From positions 45,308,001 through 45,372,000 of the forward strand of contig OZ022256.1 in the NCBI GenBank assembly GCA_963978905.1: a DNA stretch of 64,000 bases, given 5' to 3'. The notes under the pieces are model-generated. The model was not told where the DNA came from. It searched no databases and was given only the letters and a program-made list of their open reading frames with translations. The stretch comes from Trichostrongylus colubriformis. Lineage: Eukaryota; Nematoda; Chromadorea; Rhabditida; Trichostrongylidae. Shown in pieces: positions 51,225 through 63,262 of this stretch (position 1 is its first letter; every line of letters begins with the position of its first letter). A program made the position numbers and the translations under genes.

Positions 51225-52920
51225 TCAGGGTTTCGACTGAATCGCAATTGGGATCACCTTTGGCTGATGTTCTGGCTGTCGATAATACTTCACAGTCAGA
51301 ACTCCTTCCTTGCTCAATTCACTTTTCACCTCATCAGCTTTCACGGTGCTCGGTAAATCGTACTTGCGTAGAAAGTGTCTCTCGACCTACAATAGTGTTT
51401 ACCATTTCACAGTAACCTATACATTTCGGAAGACGAGTAGCTCCTGCAGACCTTTCCGAATTTGTCGGTTTTCTCGTCGTGTTTTCCTTCGATTGTTAGG
51501 ACATTGTCAACAATATTGACCTGAATGTGACCTCATTGAATAATCGAAAAACAGGATAAAGCTATAATCGGATATTCTGTCATGATTGTGCGTGGTATGC
51601 CGCAGATCTTTCACAAAACTACATGGTACAGGCCTATACATTCTCAGGTACCGTGACCATGGTCATAAAATGCATTGTGATGGAATCCAAAAGGCGATAG
51701 CCTGCGGAGCCCACCCCCCCCCCCCCCAAAAGCAAAAACAACTGCAGTGCACGGACAAATTACGGCTCTTGTCTAACAAAACTAAGCTCGGTATAGAGTA
51801 CTACGCCATTTACAGCAACCATGGACTTGAGATGGATATTGGTGGTTGTAGTGCACACATCGTGCTCTGCCACGCGTGCAACCCTCTATCATTCGCCTAG
51901 GGCAGAGTCTGGTAAAATCCAGCTGTCCACGTTTCTCTGCACAATCTTCTGAGATCACTCTCTATCGCAAGATTGGTGAACGCCACTCTAGCTCTTCCCA
52001 TAAAACAACACCCCGGAAAGATGGCTCTCAAGTACGCCATCGTCGTGTGTCATGTTATGGTTGGCACAGACGGTGTATAGAAATGTGATGGCAAGAGCTA
52101 CTTTAAGTGCGTTGCGGACGCAACTGCCACAGCTGACTTCTCCCAGAGACCAGAAAATATGGGAAAATTTGTCTCAGTGATACCTACTCAACTTTTTCTA
52201 CCTCTATCCTTTCTACTACTATTCCTGACTCTTAATGTGGGAATGCTGCTCTTACTATCGCGAGATGAAAGGAGGGTCTATTCCAACGTGGGGGTGTGTA
52301 CCCTTATGTCAGGATTTCGCACGACCACGAGCGGCGTGCGATGCAGTGTGTGCGAGCTATGCGCGTTGCCATAGTTGGGTCTTAGAACGATTACGCGACA
52401 ATGCTAGAGGCGCAATACGCAGTTGACCTGTGATCGCTTCGGGACCCCACAACATGGCGCCATGAGCTCGTCCGCATTGCTTCGCTTCGACATGCCGCGA
52501 TCCTTACATAGGGCTACACACCCTCAACGTGATGCCTAGAAGGCGCTGACATGGACTGATTCAAGAAATCCACTCATGTTGTTACGAACACGGCGACAGT
52601 GATTGTATCGGCAACTAGTGGCTATGTGAACGTACCGTGAGCTCCTCAGGTTCGAATTGTGACACATCTACAGAGACGGAGTACTCCCTATCGTTGTCGA
52701 CAACCTGAAAAGATGGTGCCATGGAAGTTGTTCGTTGGAGCCTCTTTCAAAGCATTCAAGACATTACATCAATGCCTTCTCCGATTCGATGGCCGGAGAG
52801 CATTGTCTGATCCATCCAATAAGGTCGATGAAGCGGTCTGTCGAAGTCAGAAAAGTCATCGAAAAAACGGGTGGGAAACCCAATAGGTGAGAATGGAGGC
52901 ACTCGGAAACGGCGATCCAT
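51225..52920 (-). CDS. Small heat-shock protein (HSP20/alpha-crystallin family), four exons, 150 residues
   Basis: Exons on the minus strand: 52,920-52,768 (51 codons from ATG), 52,704-52,636 (23), 51,520-51,452 (23), 51,386-51,225 (53 plus stop TGA). All three introns are GT-AG and phase 0: 63, 1,115 and 65 nt, the first ending in TTTTCAG. The N-terminal arm is rich in Phe, Arg and Asp (PTRFFDDFSDF, HRPYW). The alpha-crystallin domain covers about residues 52-140: VDVSQFEPEEL, DNVLTIEGKH, the RHFLRKYDLP strand, then SKEGVLTVKY. The C-terminal tail has the IPI form of the IXI motif that docks sHSP dimers. The family are ATP-independent holdase chaperones that bind unfolding proteins, usually as oligomers, in the cytosol. 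No frameshift is needed once the introns are removed, so the gene looks intact. Exon joins were inferred by eye. Confidence 0.88.
51714..51727 (+). repeat. C14 homopolymer inside sHSP intron 2
   Basis: Run of 14 C on the plus strand. It lies in the long intron, so length errors here would not affect the protein. Confidence 0.9.
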
Positions 52921-52933
52921 TTTTGAGGAGCTT

Positions 52934-52941
52934 CTGAAATA
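52934..52941 (-). promoter_or_regulatory. Possible trans-splice acceptor upstream of the sHSP gene
   Basis: TATTTCAG on the minus strand lies 13 nt before the ATG, leaving a very short 5' leader. In nematodes this is the usual position of a spliced-leader acceptor; it could also be the acceptor of a 5' UTR intron. Confidence 0.5.
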
Positions 52942-55121
52942 GATGTTTGGAGTATATCTGTGTGGCAATGCAAGGGGGAGTAATATGGGCTGTGACACAT
53001 TCAGACAATCATTGAAATTAGAAGGGATGAACAGATTCTTCAGAGGTAGCCAAGACCTGGAGTAACTTGGATGGTGCTGTAACAGTGAATGTGAGTGAAA
53101 GCCGTTTCCCGGTAACTAAATATCAGCAGAGAGGAGGGTCTGAGAGAGTACGGCGAACATAAGCCGTTCGACAAGCATCTGCGGAGGAGTAGGGGGAGGA
53201 GGTCTACCATCGAGCAGTGATCGTCTGACTCAACAGGTGATGACGGCGCTGCTCATTCGACTGTAGCAAAGCCGATTAATCGCTGTCGAAGTTATCACAG
53301 GTGGCGAAGTACACAGGCACCTATTCTGCTTAGGCTACAGTATTGTATGGCAGAGAAAAAAGGAATGAAATCACAGAAAATTGAACAGAAGTAATGCATT
53401 AGGCTCTTAAATGAAATGAGACTCTTAAGTGCTATTATCATTAATGCTTCTGTGACATTCGTGAATGCTTATAAGCACCATGGTAAAGGAGGAAGGGAAA
53501 GCTCATTCAAAAAAACTGCACTACGTAAATGAAAATTTGAGCTCGAAGTGGTAATAGGTAGCGAAACTCGCGTAGAAAAAGGCGCTTTCGGGACGCTGCT
53601 CATAATCTGGCGCTCTTCACCTAGAGCTTAATTGAGGGTAGAAGGGATCAATCGGGAAAACTGATGATTGTCACAAAGCACATATACTCATTTCCGGTCA
53701 TGTAGTATCTTGTTATCATCTAGTGATTTGGGTGAAACAGTTTGACACGGTGAAATAGAGGGCTTCCTAGACATCGATACCTTTCGGGTCGCCTGCTTTC
53801 TGTTTTTTTCAATTTTGTGAGAAAGAGCACGTTAGTTCCCAACAATGCTTTGTTTCAGCTCAACCAGTGAAAGGCAATATAAGCATTCCACAGTTCAAAA
53901 AAAAACCCAATCAAAAATACGGCGCATATCACAGAGATCAGCGAAACGGATTATCTTTGCGTAGTTTTTTTTTCTTCAAGTGGGGTTCTTGCGATTAAGC
54001 CCAGATAAAATGAAGAAGAAAGGAGCTGAGAAGTAATTTTCGAATGGCTTTTCACTGGTCGCGGACCGCAAAGCAAACGGTGGGCAGTGGTGGTACGCAC
54101 TGCGTACAAAATGCAAATCACTTCTAAGCCGCACACAGAGATTTGACGCTAAATCGGTCGATAGCAAGGGCAATCGAATAGAGGAGAATCCAAAATTCCT
54201 GACTGTAGTATTTGAAACTCTATGCTCCCATAGGAAAATGAGGGAAAGAAGCAACTGCTAATTGTTAGTATATTTGGACGGAACAGACTCGCTAGACTCT
54301 GAATTGTTCCTAGAGAGGGTACAGTGTGGATGTAAACGACACATCTTGCTTCAAGCGAAACACAGGCTTAGAGGGGTTCAAGGCTTCTCAGTTCAGCGCC
54401 GATATCGATATGCTAGTGAACGTAAGGTTCAATCTTTCTTCAAGACAGAAGAGGTCACTATAAGGACGGTATCTTTTCAAAAGTAGATTTCAGCATTTTC
54501 AAATACCTGTGGCTCTACTAAAACGCAATCTTTCAGAACATTGTGAACTGTTTTCTTTATAACCACCTCAGACCAATCTATTACCTGCTTGGTTGCCCTA
54601 ATGGTTGCGCAGTTCCCTATATGGAAATCCAGTTGAGGAAAATTTTGAGAAATTTCGAAGTGTTCCACTTCAACTGGTCGTAACGTCCTTTAAGCCTGAC
54701 CTTATAACTGTACTTCTGTTGCCCGGGGTCTGCGAGGATGCCGTTTCTCAAAGACTACTTGATATTTGTATACCATATTTCCAAAATGAAAGAAGTTGTT
54801 CTGAAAGAAGCCAGTCGAAGAAAATTTTTTTCAGTCAAAGTAGCAAGATCTTCCCATGAATCTTTGCGGAGATGATCCATTGTGTCCGAAGTGCCTCCAG
54901 TACACATCCTTTGCTCTCAAAAGTCCAACGGGATGGCGACTAGCGTTAAACGGGCTCGCTGCGGGATGCGCCATGTATAGTTCAAGTCCAAGACTACTAC
55001 TTCTGCTAAAGGCATGTGCGAAAATATGATTAACGAAAAAAAAAACAGAAATGAGAGACGTAAAAGTCGATACTGCACGTCAACAAGAAAGTACAAAACA
55101 GTATAAACAACTAAGCGTCAG
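52942..55121. other. No gene recognised; includes sHSP upstream region and retrotransposon 3' flank
   Basis: I found no exon with family similarity and no RNA gene. Short ORFs (for example at 53,976-54,254 minus and 54,262-54,486 plus) lack recognisable motifs or splice context. The part just above 52,942 should hold the sHSP promoter, but I see no convincing heat-shock element. The stretch next to 55,121 is likely the 3' untranslated tail of the retrotransposon. Confidence 0.5.
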
Positions 55122-56640
55122 TCATCTGAAGAAATAGGACATCTTGTTTTTCAGTAGCTTATTGACTTCATATCGTTTGAATTGAGCATGTGAAAGGGAG
55201 AGTGGTATACTTCTGGTCAGCTTGAAATATTCTCTACCCGCTCTAAAGGTGGAACTTCGGGCCAGGAGCCTACATCTACGACGAATCAATGAGATTTCCA
55301 TAGATCCTCCTCTAGATTTAGAAAGTGACATTTCGAATACGCTAGAAGAACCAGGTCCTCCCGTGCCCCTTATCAATTTTTGAGCTAAACATAAACCGAA
55401 AACTTTGCACGCACCCATCTGGTAAAGATTGCAGTCCAATGTATTTATTACGTATAGCAGTTCGGTATTTTGGAGTACAAGAAGCCACCAATACGAAAGA
55501 GCAGTGGGTAAAATTGTTTGAACCCTCTCTATTGCATATATGTATGCCTTTTACTCAAAGGACAAAAAGCCGTGATGCTGGATTCAACCAGTTGCCGTAC
55601 ATAAGCTTTATATGCTTGAGGTAATGCTCTCCCATTAGCCATGGGTTAACCTTCGAATATCGGAAAGTTTGAAGCTGGGCCATATTCACCTTCCTCTGAA
55701 TGTGCTCCGAAAAGCCCAATTGATTAGTGAAAACCGAGGTCTCCAACACATTGAACTGAGGTAATGTGCTACTATTGAATATATACGAACTTGCACGGGA
55801 TGGAAGTCCTGAATTTAGTTGCATGTCAACGGTCTTCTGTGGGGCTATCGTCGACTGCCACTCTTTTGACAACTTAACTATCAAGTTGATGCCTTCCTGC
55901 AACTTGAGTGAGTTTCTTAACCGTAGATTATTTATAGATTCATGCATAGACCTTCACCTTAACGCCTGGTTTGCCAAGCATGTCGTAATTTCGGACGTGT
56001 AAACGTTGAACAGCACAGGGGATAGCTCACCTTTTTGAGGGACCCCACTCGTTTCTCTTCTAACAACCGAGAATTATTGTTCAATCTTAACTTAGAAGGC
56101 TCTGTCTCTGAGGTAGTTTGAAATCCATAAGTTTTTTTTTGTGGGAGACTCTGTCAAATGTTTTTGCAAAGTCAAAATCAATAACGGCAGTACCCTTATT
56201 ATCCAAAACTTGTGGGTCCATTGTTTCGACTAAGCGATCTGGCAACAGCCATGCTGATTCCTAGAAACAATATTTTTGGCAAATGCTTATTAATATGATG
56301 TTTGAGGATTTTCTCAAATAGCCTGTAGAAGCCTATAGAACAGAGATGTGATGCTCACCGGGCGAATAGTTCTCAGGCTTAGATAACGGATATTTTTTGG
56401 TACGGGAGTAACGAAAGAATGTTTCCAGCGCAGGGGAACCTTAACAGACATCAGCGACTGATTCGGAATGTACGCCAGTGGTCCGCAGATGACATGAGCC
56501 GTTTTTGCACAAACAAGAACGGTACGAAATCGGGAGTCGAGAATGGGCTACTCGGCCATTTGTCGATAAGGGCGAATAGCACAGAGGCGGTGAACCAAGG
56601 AAAATCTTTCTGGGCTCCTTACTGGAACGAAAGGACTTCG
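55122..56640 (-). pseudogene. Reverse transcriptase and C-terminal region of the LINE, broken
   Basis: Blocks in order: SPDFVPFLF, VPLRWKHSFVTPVPKK near 56.42 kb, IDFDFAKTFDRVSH near 56.16 kb (first catalytic Asp region), GVPQKGELSPVLFN near 56.02 kb, then VKVYA near 55.95 kb, where the two Asp of the YADD motif are missing and a stop follows. The thumb region continues to about 55.56 kb. A C-terminal stretch with SRGGSMEISL and TFRAGREYFKL ends at the stop at 55,122. Several frame changes separate the blocks. Confidence 0.8.
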
Positions 56641-57189
56641 GATTACTTCCATCGTCGTCCTAGGAAACAACTACAAATTGTTCCGCTAACATATTGCGTT
56701 GTCGACTGAAGAAATTGCTACAGAATTCCATTTTCTTCAGCAATTGATGCTCCCGAAATCCTGTATTCTTTCCTCAAACTTCTATGGAAATATCACACAC
56801 AGCCCGAATCAATAAATTTTTTCCGATTAACAATTACACTTTTTAATTGTATCGAAAATATCCGAGTGCACGTTTGGAATTCATCCTATCTGTTGTATCG
56901 CCTAGCCTCGTAAACAGACATTCACGATGCTCCCCCATTTTTCGTAAGTGCTTCGGAAGATGATGAAACTTGACACAAGGAACTACAACCCATGGCGCGT
57001 GAAATTCAAGTGCATCAAGCGAAACTGTTAAAAACAGCTGATGTGTCTCATTTACACTATTTTCAACTTTTACAATGGCACCCAATGCACTTGGGCCAGT
57101 CTACGCCATAGTTCATTAAAATATACGAAGAATCACTTCGCTTGTACCTGCATTCGGAAGGAGAGATGCTTGCAATTAAGTTCAAAAAT

Positions 57190-57856
57190 GATGCTACTTA
57201 ACCACTGTAACCCACCGAAGGTACAATCATGAGTACATTAACCAATTGCGAATCACTGGAAAACACCAAATCAAGAACTTTATCACCTCTGATAGGTTCT
57301 CTCACATGTTGTACAAGGTTATGAACTGAATGAAATCGATGAAAAGAGCTAACGTTGAAGATGGATATACCAATGGATGTACCACCTCTTTTCAGAAGGA
57401 ATAATCGAGTGAATTGAATTTCCTACGATAAAGCATTGTCTATCACATGAAAATAGATAGTTGAGAGACTTTAGCCTATCAGCACAGATTTTTTTCATGG
57501 ACGAGGGTGCTTGATAATCAACAATATCCTCAAGTTGCAGTCATCACACAATGAGTCAGCACAAAGTATCCAAAGGAATCATCAACCGACTCAACAACCG
57601 ATTCGGCAAATACACTCGATAGTGAAAGGCTACGTAAACCAAGTGGAAGAACTCCTCCCCCAGCTTTTTAAGAAAGATCGCATCCAAGAATATTGTAGTT
57701 ATCTATAGAGTCGCCCAATGGTGAGGATAGCTTGTGGCTTGACTTCATCCTGGTCTCGGAGAAGGAATAAACATCATGATGATGACTCAATCCAACTTTC
57801 ACGAAATCTAAATTTCTAGAGATCGAACGTACGATGGAATTGAAAAGCTTTAACAA
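57190..57856 (-). pseudogene. Endonuclease domain of the LINE, broken
   Basis: Recognisable pieces are SETRMKSSH (for the usual SETWL block), a GGGV block, CFIVGN where the active enzyme has GDFN, and REPIRGDKVLDLVFSSD (for the PTR...LDLV block). The D and F of GDFN are lost, and the final SDH box is not visible. In the family this domain nicks target DNA to prime reverse transcription. Confidence 0.75.
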
Positions 57857-57904
57857 AAGAAAATACCTAGGGAATTCTCTCGATTTCCCGCAACATGATT
57901 AGAG

Positions 57905-58694
57905 TTGTTACCTGCATTGCTGGTGTCCAGGACAACGGTTGGGGACCCAGGAGTGTTAGCATCGGGAGGCCGGTTGACCTCACTCCCAGCTCTGCGGATG
58001 CTTTCCTCCTGTCTACGCTGCCTCTGTTCTGCGGTTAAGGACTCTTCTGAGCTGGACCTCTTTCCTCGAAAGGTAGCGACGAGAAGCTCGCTTCAAGGCA
58101 ATGCGTTGAAAAACACGAGCAGCATTTTTTTAGCAGCCTATCCTTCCCTTCTCGAAGCCTACCTGGACGTTAAACCGTGAGCGGATTACATTCCACGCCA
58201 AACAAATCAAGAATATTGCACACGGAAGAGTAATCGTATGGCAGACGTTTGTACAATTACTAGACTTCAATGTCCGGACACCATTAACAATTGAAGATCT
58301 GAGCCTCTCATTTCCTGATATGGCATTTCAGAGTTGGCAAAAGATGGGCTTCGACTACCTACCGAGAGGTTCCCACTAATTCAAGGGCAATCCACGATGT
58401 CACGTCTCGCATTAGTCTCACGAACATTATCGTGTCCTTTTTCTAAGACTCACACTCTCTGGGTGCAATTCGTGTGGACTCCGTTATGGCTGAGACTTGC
58501 TCTTGTAGTTCTTTTGGCAGCAACACATACTGCGTCTCCATATCGTTCAATCCCAATCCTCTGGTTGCTGGTGCAGTCTCAATTCTTCTTTGCATTGCCT
58601 CAGATAGTTGATGCAGATAGTGAAAAGTCGAATAATCGGAATTATCAGCTTTTGTTATTGGACTGAGCTCATGATTGGTGATCTTTGAGAGCAA
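57905..58694 (-). pseudogene. Possible ORF1 or 5' part of the same LINE
   Basis: Directly upstream of the endonuclease on the minus strand are two Ser/Glu/Arg-rich stretches: one around 57.92-58.09 kb (EESLTAEQRQRRQEES) and one at 58,443-58,694 containing LHQLSEAMQRRIETAPATRG. They are interrupted by stops. Position and composition suit a decayed LINE ORF1, but I recognise no domain. They could also be unrelated. Confidence 0.35.
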
Positions 58695-59194
58695 CCCGGG
58701 ATCTGCTACGCATCAGTTACTTCTCACGGGTTACTTCTATTCCATGCATTTTTTGAGGCAATCGCCCCTTTGTCACCGGTTGTGACTTTTCAAGAACGGT
58801 GGTCCTTATGAGCGTCGATTGACCTTTTTTCATCTCCTATCTGAGACATATGAAAATCAATATGTCTTCTGTCTCAATTTTATTTAATAACGGTCAGCAA
58901 AGATAACCACATATCTCACTTAACTATGACTTCTCAAATTTTTTCTTTCAGTCCTTGATACCCATACCGCTGCGGCCTTTTTGTCAGAACTTTTGATGGT
59001 AAGCTTTCATTCGATGCACCCTCGCGTTTCCGATTGTATCGCGCTTTCTGGAAAGTAAGTGCGATTTGTTATTCTAAATATCTATTACCAGTTGGCTGGC
59101 GCACACTACTGTGCTCGAAACACCATGTGCGTCAGTAGGTCTATCGAAATTGCTCTCTTTCTTGAGGACAGATTTTTTCATTGCGCGGTCCGCT
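58695..59194. other. No gene established
   Basis: One exon-like signal only: plus-strand ttttctttcag ending at about 58,951, then about 47 nt free of stops in one frame and a gatggtaagc donor near 58,996-59,000. Without neighbouring exons it cannot be called a gene. Confidence 0.35.
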
Positions 59195-59568
59195 CACCTT
59201 GGGAGGAGATCAACTTGCTCTGTGTGTGGTCTTCACTTCCTATTCCATGCTCTGGCCATTCTGAACTTCTTCCTATCCCCACAGGTCGTTTTTCATGTAG
59301 TAACCAAGCTCCACCCACCGCTGCATGCTCTGACCATGTGCCCACGCCTGTTTCATCAGTTTCACAGACTCATCCCTAACAATCTTCCCCCCACGTTTGG
59401 TGCACAATCAAACCCAATTAACAATGTTCGGTCTGAAAGCGAAACATTCCAGGACATGCTACTAGCACCGTGGGCGGAGGTTAACATGGTCAATTTGTGC
59501 TCTCTACTTCCTGTCCCATGTTCTACCCATATCACACTTGAACCCATCTCCACAGATCGTTTTTATAT
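59195..59568. repeat. Diverged pair of about 100-bp direct repeats
   Basis: 59,195-59,298 and 59,466-59,568 align over their whole length: cacc.tggg.ggag at the start, ctctact/cttcacttcctgtccc-like middle, and ccacagatcgttttt/ccacaggtcgttttt at the end. They are separated by about 170 bp. They are probably parts of a transposable element or old local duplication. The 157-residue ORF across them (59,111-59,584) matches nothing I know. Confidence 0.6.
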
Positions 59569-59582
59569 ATTCCTGATTTCGT

Positions 59583-59660
59583 GACAGACGGACTGACAAA
59601 AGGACGGACGGACAAAGGAACGGACGAACAAAAGGACGGACGGACGGACGTACAGACAGT
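59583..59660 (+). repeat. GACG/GGAC-rich microsatellite
   Basis: Imperfect tandem gac, ggac and acgg units (gacagacggactgacaaaag and gacggacggacg) directly follow the diverged repeat pair. It resembles the tandem tail of a mobile element whose body would lie to the left. Confidence 0.75.
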
Positions 59661-61128
59661 CGAAGTGTTTTATATATGGTGAGGCTCTTACATTCACCAT
59701 ACGACGAGAAATAAGATTACTCCATTTGGATGAGCGATTCCACCAAAATGAAACCCCGTTCGAACTTGCCATCCTGCATGTTAAACTTATCCTGCTATAG
59801 GCTCAATCTAATTCCTTTCGAGAAGTCACTTCATGCTCCTCCGTTCGAGGTCCGTTCTTCGTGGTCCGTTAATAGCTCCTTTATTAGGAGCCCACACCAA
59901 TCCGAGTATTCCCAACCTGGATTAACGGCCAAAATAGTAGTTTTAATTTTTTGAAGGGTCATTTTGATGGCACGTCGGTTATTCTTCTTGCTGATCTCTT
60001 CGTCTTATAAAGGTCAACCATATGAAGAATTACATATAAAATCTTACAACTGGCTCGGACATATGGATACTTTTGATGGACCAATAACCGTTCTTCACAG
60101 CTATCTCAGGACTGGCTAACGGATTTTCTAGATTGGATTGACGAATTTTCTCTCTCATATACAAGCTCTGATGCACTTCCTTTATCACACACACTTGTAC
60201 TTCTTATAGTTGCTTTGAAGTTTCCACATCCCCCACTTGAATAGGGTGGTCGTGCAATAGTTTCACATTTGCATCTCGCTTCCAATTCTACTCCATGAAA
60301 TTACGTTTACCTTTTTCAAGATGACGATCCCTAAATAACAATTCATTTCCGCCTGCAATATTAGTTCCTTTTTAATTCATCAACACTTGATAGAATTCTG
60401 ACACATGAAAACATGTTGTATCGCCGCTGCCTCCAGTTGGCTTCACCCACCCTAGTGGACATTCTATGACGAATTCTCGTAACTGAGACTATTTTGCTTG
60501 ATTTGTGTGTACCCACACAGTATCTACACTCACCGTACAACATTCATAAGGAATCGTCTGACAACACCCCTCAGTGATCCTGTCAGGGTTTGGCATGAAG
60601 AGAATCCGGACATTTATTCCGGTTTACTTGTTCCTGTTGCTTATCCCTCCTCTTCTTCTGATCGGTAGCGACATCATCAGAACCAATATGGATATTTATG
60701 AAACTAAATCTGACAATGCACTTACAACGGACATATGGAGAGCGTATAAGATATAAGATATAGCGGATAGTAATGTCTACTATTAGGAGCAACAACTTTT
60801 TTATACCCTCAGGTTATATCAACACTTAGGCACACATTATGATCTTTATTGCGCACCACTTCGTATACTAAGTAACTAGGTACATAGCCTTCACATCACT
60901 CAATAATTGGCGCCCTCGTTCTTTCTTTTTTTTGCTTTCCTTTGGGGTCAGAATAAGTAAAAGCAAAAAGTAAAGAAATCAGTCTGATTGTTTAGCCTTT
61001 TTTCATACGAACCACTGTGCTTTCCATTCATCCCAAAGCCCATCGGTGAGTAGGGGTGAATATAAAACCTGAAGATGAATTGAAAGGTGTAAAAGCATAC
61101 TACAAAAACTGTCGATATGTAAAAATTT
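59661..61128. other. No gene recognised
   Basis: AT-rich sequence with short ORFs only. The ORF at 60,574-60,756 (plus) has a hydrophobic stretch resembling a signal peptide but stops at 60 codons and has no visible splice partner, so I do not call it. Confidence 0.5.
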
Positions 61129-61144
61129 TATATATATATATATA
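61129..61144 (+). repeat. (TA)8 microsatellite
   Basis: Pure alternating TA tract in an AT-rich region. Confidence 0.9.
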
Positions 61145-63185
61145 CAGGATTATATTATTCAGAGCAATTAAATAAATAAAGGTCAAAAATAACATCAAAA
61201 AAGGCTAGTCATACTGATGAATAATTGACTAGTGGCTGAGAAGACTGGGATAAATTAGATGAAAGAAAAAGAGCTAAGAAAGCCTTGCAGGGAAGCATCA
61301 AGGATAAAGGGGTTTAGGAAAAGTTTAATAACTATACTAGGTGAGGATATGGTAATTCTATCGAAAATAGAAAAAAAATAGAAGGGTGAGTAGGAAAAAG
61401 GGTAATTATAACTATATGAGTTAATAGAAGAATACATGAGGAGCAGTGATGAAAAAGTGTTAGCCATACATAGTAAGGATCAATAAGAATACGATGGTGA
61501 AAGGGATGGAGACAAGTGTGTGAAAGAAAAATAAGAGAAACAAACTAAAAAGGGGAGATCTTGACAAAAGCATAGTAATCCGTGCGCAGTAGATGTAGAT
61601 GTAGATGAGATTATGTAGGGAAAAATCACGTTTGATACTCAGATACGCAGCCACTATGTCCTCTTGTGTGTCTGAGGGGCGTTGCATGCTGTTTGCAATG
61701 AGCAACATGAATTACGCAAATATTATGTGTCAAGTTATATTATATATAGGGACTTAAAATAGAGGGAAAGGAAGTTAAGTAGCAAAAATTATGTATTGCA
61801 AGTAAGGGTAGTGTAGCATAATAGAATTAAGGGTGAACGAAAGGTTAAATTCTGTTTAACAAAACGCTTCTTCTATCCAACAAACCAGCAACAAATTGAA
61901 AATACTTTTATAATTAAATTAAATTAATTAATTGAATCAATCTATAAACAACAAATTCATCCTTGTAAAAATTCATTCAAGAACGTTAGCAATTATATCC
62001 ATATGTACTAGTGTGTTAATCATTTCCGTTAGCTTAGCTGCAAATGTATTGTACAAGGAGCAAGTGTATGCTATCCTAAGGGTTTCGCGAGCGCGAATAG
62101 CTCAAAAAAATTGTTCAAGGGCCACAACGCGGGAAATTAGCCGCCCTTTGCGGGCTTCAAATTTGAACGGCGTTTGAAGCCACGGTGAAGCGTTGGTGAA
62201 GTCTTCGAGTGAGGGTAAATTTTTTTTACTTGCTTATTTGATGAGGGACAGATGTGGTGCATACCGTCGACGTGAGCATAATAAGCAGGCTGTTCATTTT
62301 GGCGCTGCCGCATCAGTATCGATTAGCGAATGGGGTAGCACAATTTTTGTGAAAGGTCCTCCTTTTGAATAGATAAGTGTTGGAAGTTGAGATTTCGTAC
62401 CGACAGCATACTTGCAAACACACACAATGATGAAAATATGATGGGAGGAGATTCTTCAATAGGATGCTTGTTCCTGACTGGAATCCCTTGGCCAGTTTTG
62501 CCCCCATTCCCGCCCGAATACCGCCCATGGTACGCTGCACAGTTTGAACCAAGCCGCGTCTTGGCGCCACGTATCGCATCCATCAAAAATGTTGAATCAG
62601 TTTGTTGTCCCGTTTCCTAATGCTGTACTGGTGAGAGGAGGGGGACAAGTTATTGTACATTGAACGAAAGTGGTATGTTATATATTGATCGCGTACCGTA
62701 CATTTTCATATATACACGTGGTCCTGTAAAGCCAATGTTACTGTTGAATATTTTGCAATCTGCCTCCACCCCCCCTCCTCCTCCCCGCTCACTACTGTGG
62801 CTTACTTATGTCCATTTCTTTGAAGTATTGAAATGTTATTGAAATTGCGGGTGCTTTTCAATAAAATCGATCGTGAGTGGCATTTCTGAGCTAAATCGCG
62901 TGTGTTTTGACTTGCAATTTTCTTCATTTTTTATTCCTGCACATCCCATTGGAACTTGATTACTTCGAAAATTTCAATTAGCATGAAAGCATGACCTTGA
63001 AGGAGTGAACTAATTCTCATCAGCGGAGAATTTCCGAAAAATAATGGAATGTGTCATATCATTGAGGTAGTGTGCCTTATTGTGTAGTGCCATGTTATTG
63101 AATTTGGCCTTGTTTGTTTACTGTATGTGTTGTTGTTTGTTACTAAAGACTGATCGTTACTGTTGCTGCTGACTCATAGCCATGA
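61145..63185. other. AT-rich region, no gene recognised
   Basis: From 61.2 to 61.9 kb the plus strand is purine-rich, low-complexity sequence. A short hairpin (ggcttcaaa at 62,153 against tttgaagcc at 62,173) is visible. Overlapping ORFs on both strands at 62.3-62.6 kb look like a possible transposon remnant but match nothing I can name. Confidence 0.45.
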
Positions 63186-63193
63186 TGACGTCA
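63186..63193. promoter_or_regulatory. TGACGTCA palindrome (CRE/ATF-type), first of two
   Basis: Perfect TGACGTCA in the context gatgacgtcac. This is the consensus for CREB/ATF bZIP dimers. Confidence 0.45.
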
Positions 63194-63254
63194 CGTTGAG
63201 ATATGGATGAACAGAACTAATCGTGATCGATACCGAGCGACCAAGGGGGGCTGA

Positions 63255-63262
63255 TGACGTCA
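63255..63262. promoter_or_regulatory. TGACGTCA palindrome (CRE/ATF-type), second of two
   Basis: Same palindrome, again as gatgacgtcac, 69 bp after the first. The pair lies about 370-450 bp upstream of the plus-strand ORF at 63,633 and may belong to its promoter or to an LTR. Confidence 0.45.

Larger units (their letters stand above)
55122..57856 (-). mobile_element. Decayed non-LTR retrotransposon (endonuclease plus reverse transcriptase ORF)
   Basis: On the minus strand, pieces in successive frames match in order the single polyprotein of CR1/Jockey-like LINEs: an apurinic-type endonuclease, a linker with LPKHLRKM and LFTRLGD, a reverse transcriptase, and a C-terminal basic tail. Frameshifts and stops occur throughout, so no full protein can be made. 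The order is collinear over about 2.7 kb with no large insertion, indicating one dead copy rather than scattered fragments. No target-site duplication was located. Clade assignment is by general motif appearance. Confidence 0.85.

Noticed and set aside
52021..52160. Coding-like plus-strand stretch inside sHSP intron 2 beginning ATGGCTCTCAAGTACGCC
   Set aside because: It hits a stop after about 19 codons; a following stop-free stretch has no plausible splice sites at normal intron length.
53024..53046. Heat-shock element upstream of the sHSP gene
   Set aside because: GAA and TTC triplets are present but not in the required nGAAnnTTCn spacing.
53331..53336. TTAGGC as a sign of nearby telomeric repeat
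   Set aside because: Single occurrence with no tandem copies.
56419..56709. 96-residue plus-strand ORF
   Set aside because: It is the antisense of the reverse transcriptase pseudogene, whose minus-strand reading shows recognisable motifs.
58951..59000. Isolated exon with ttttctttcag acceptor and gatggtaagc donor
   Set aside because: Good splice signals, but no flanking exons or protein similarity; not enough to call a gene.
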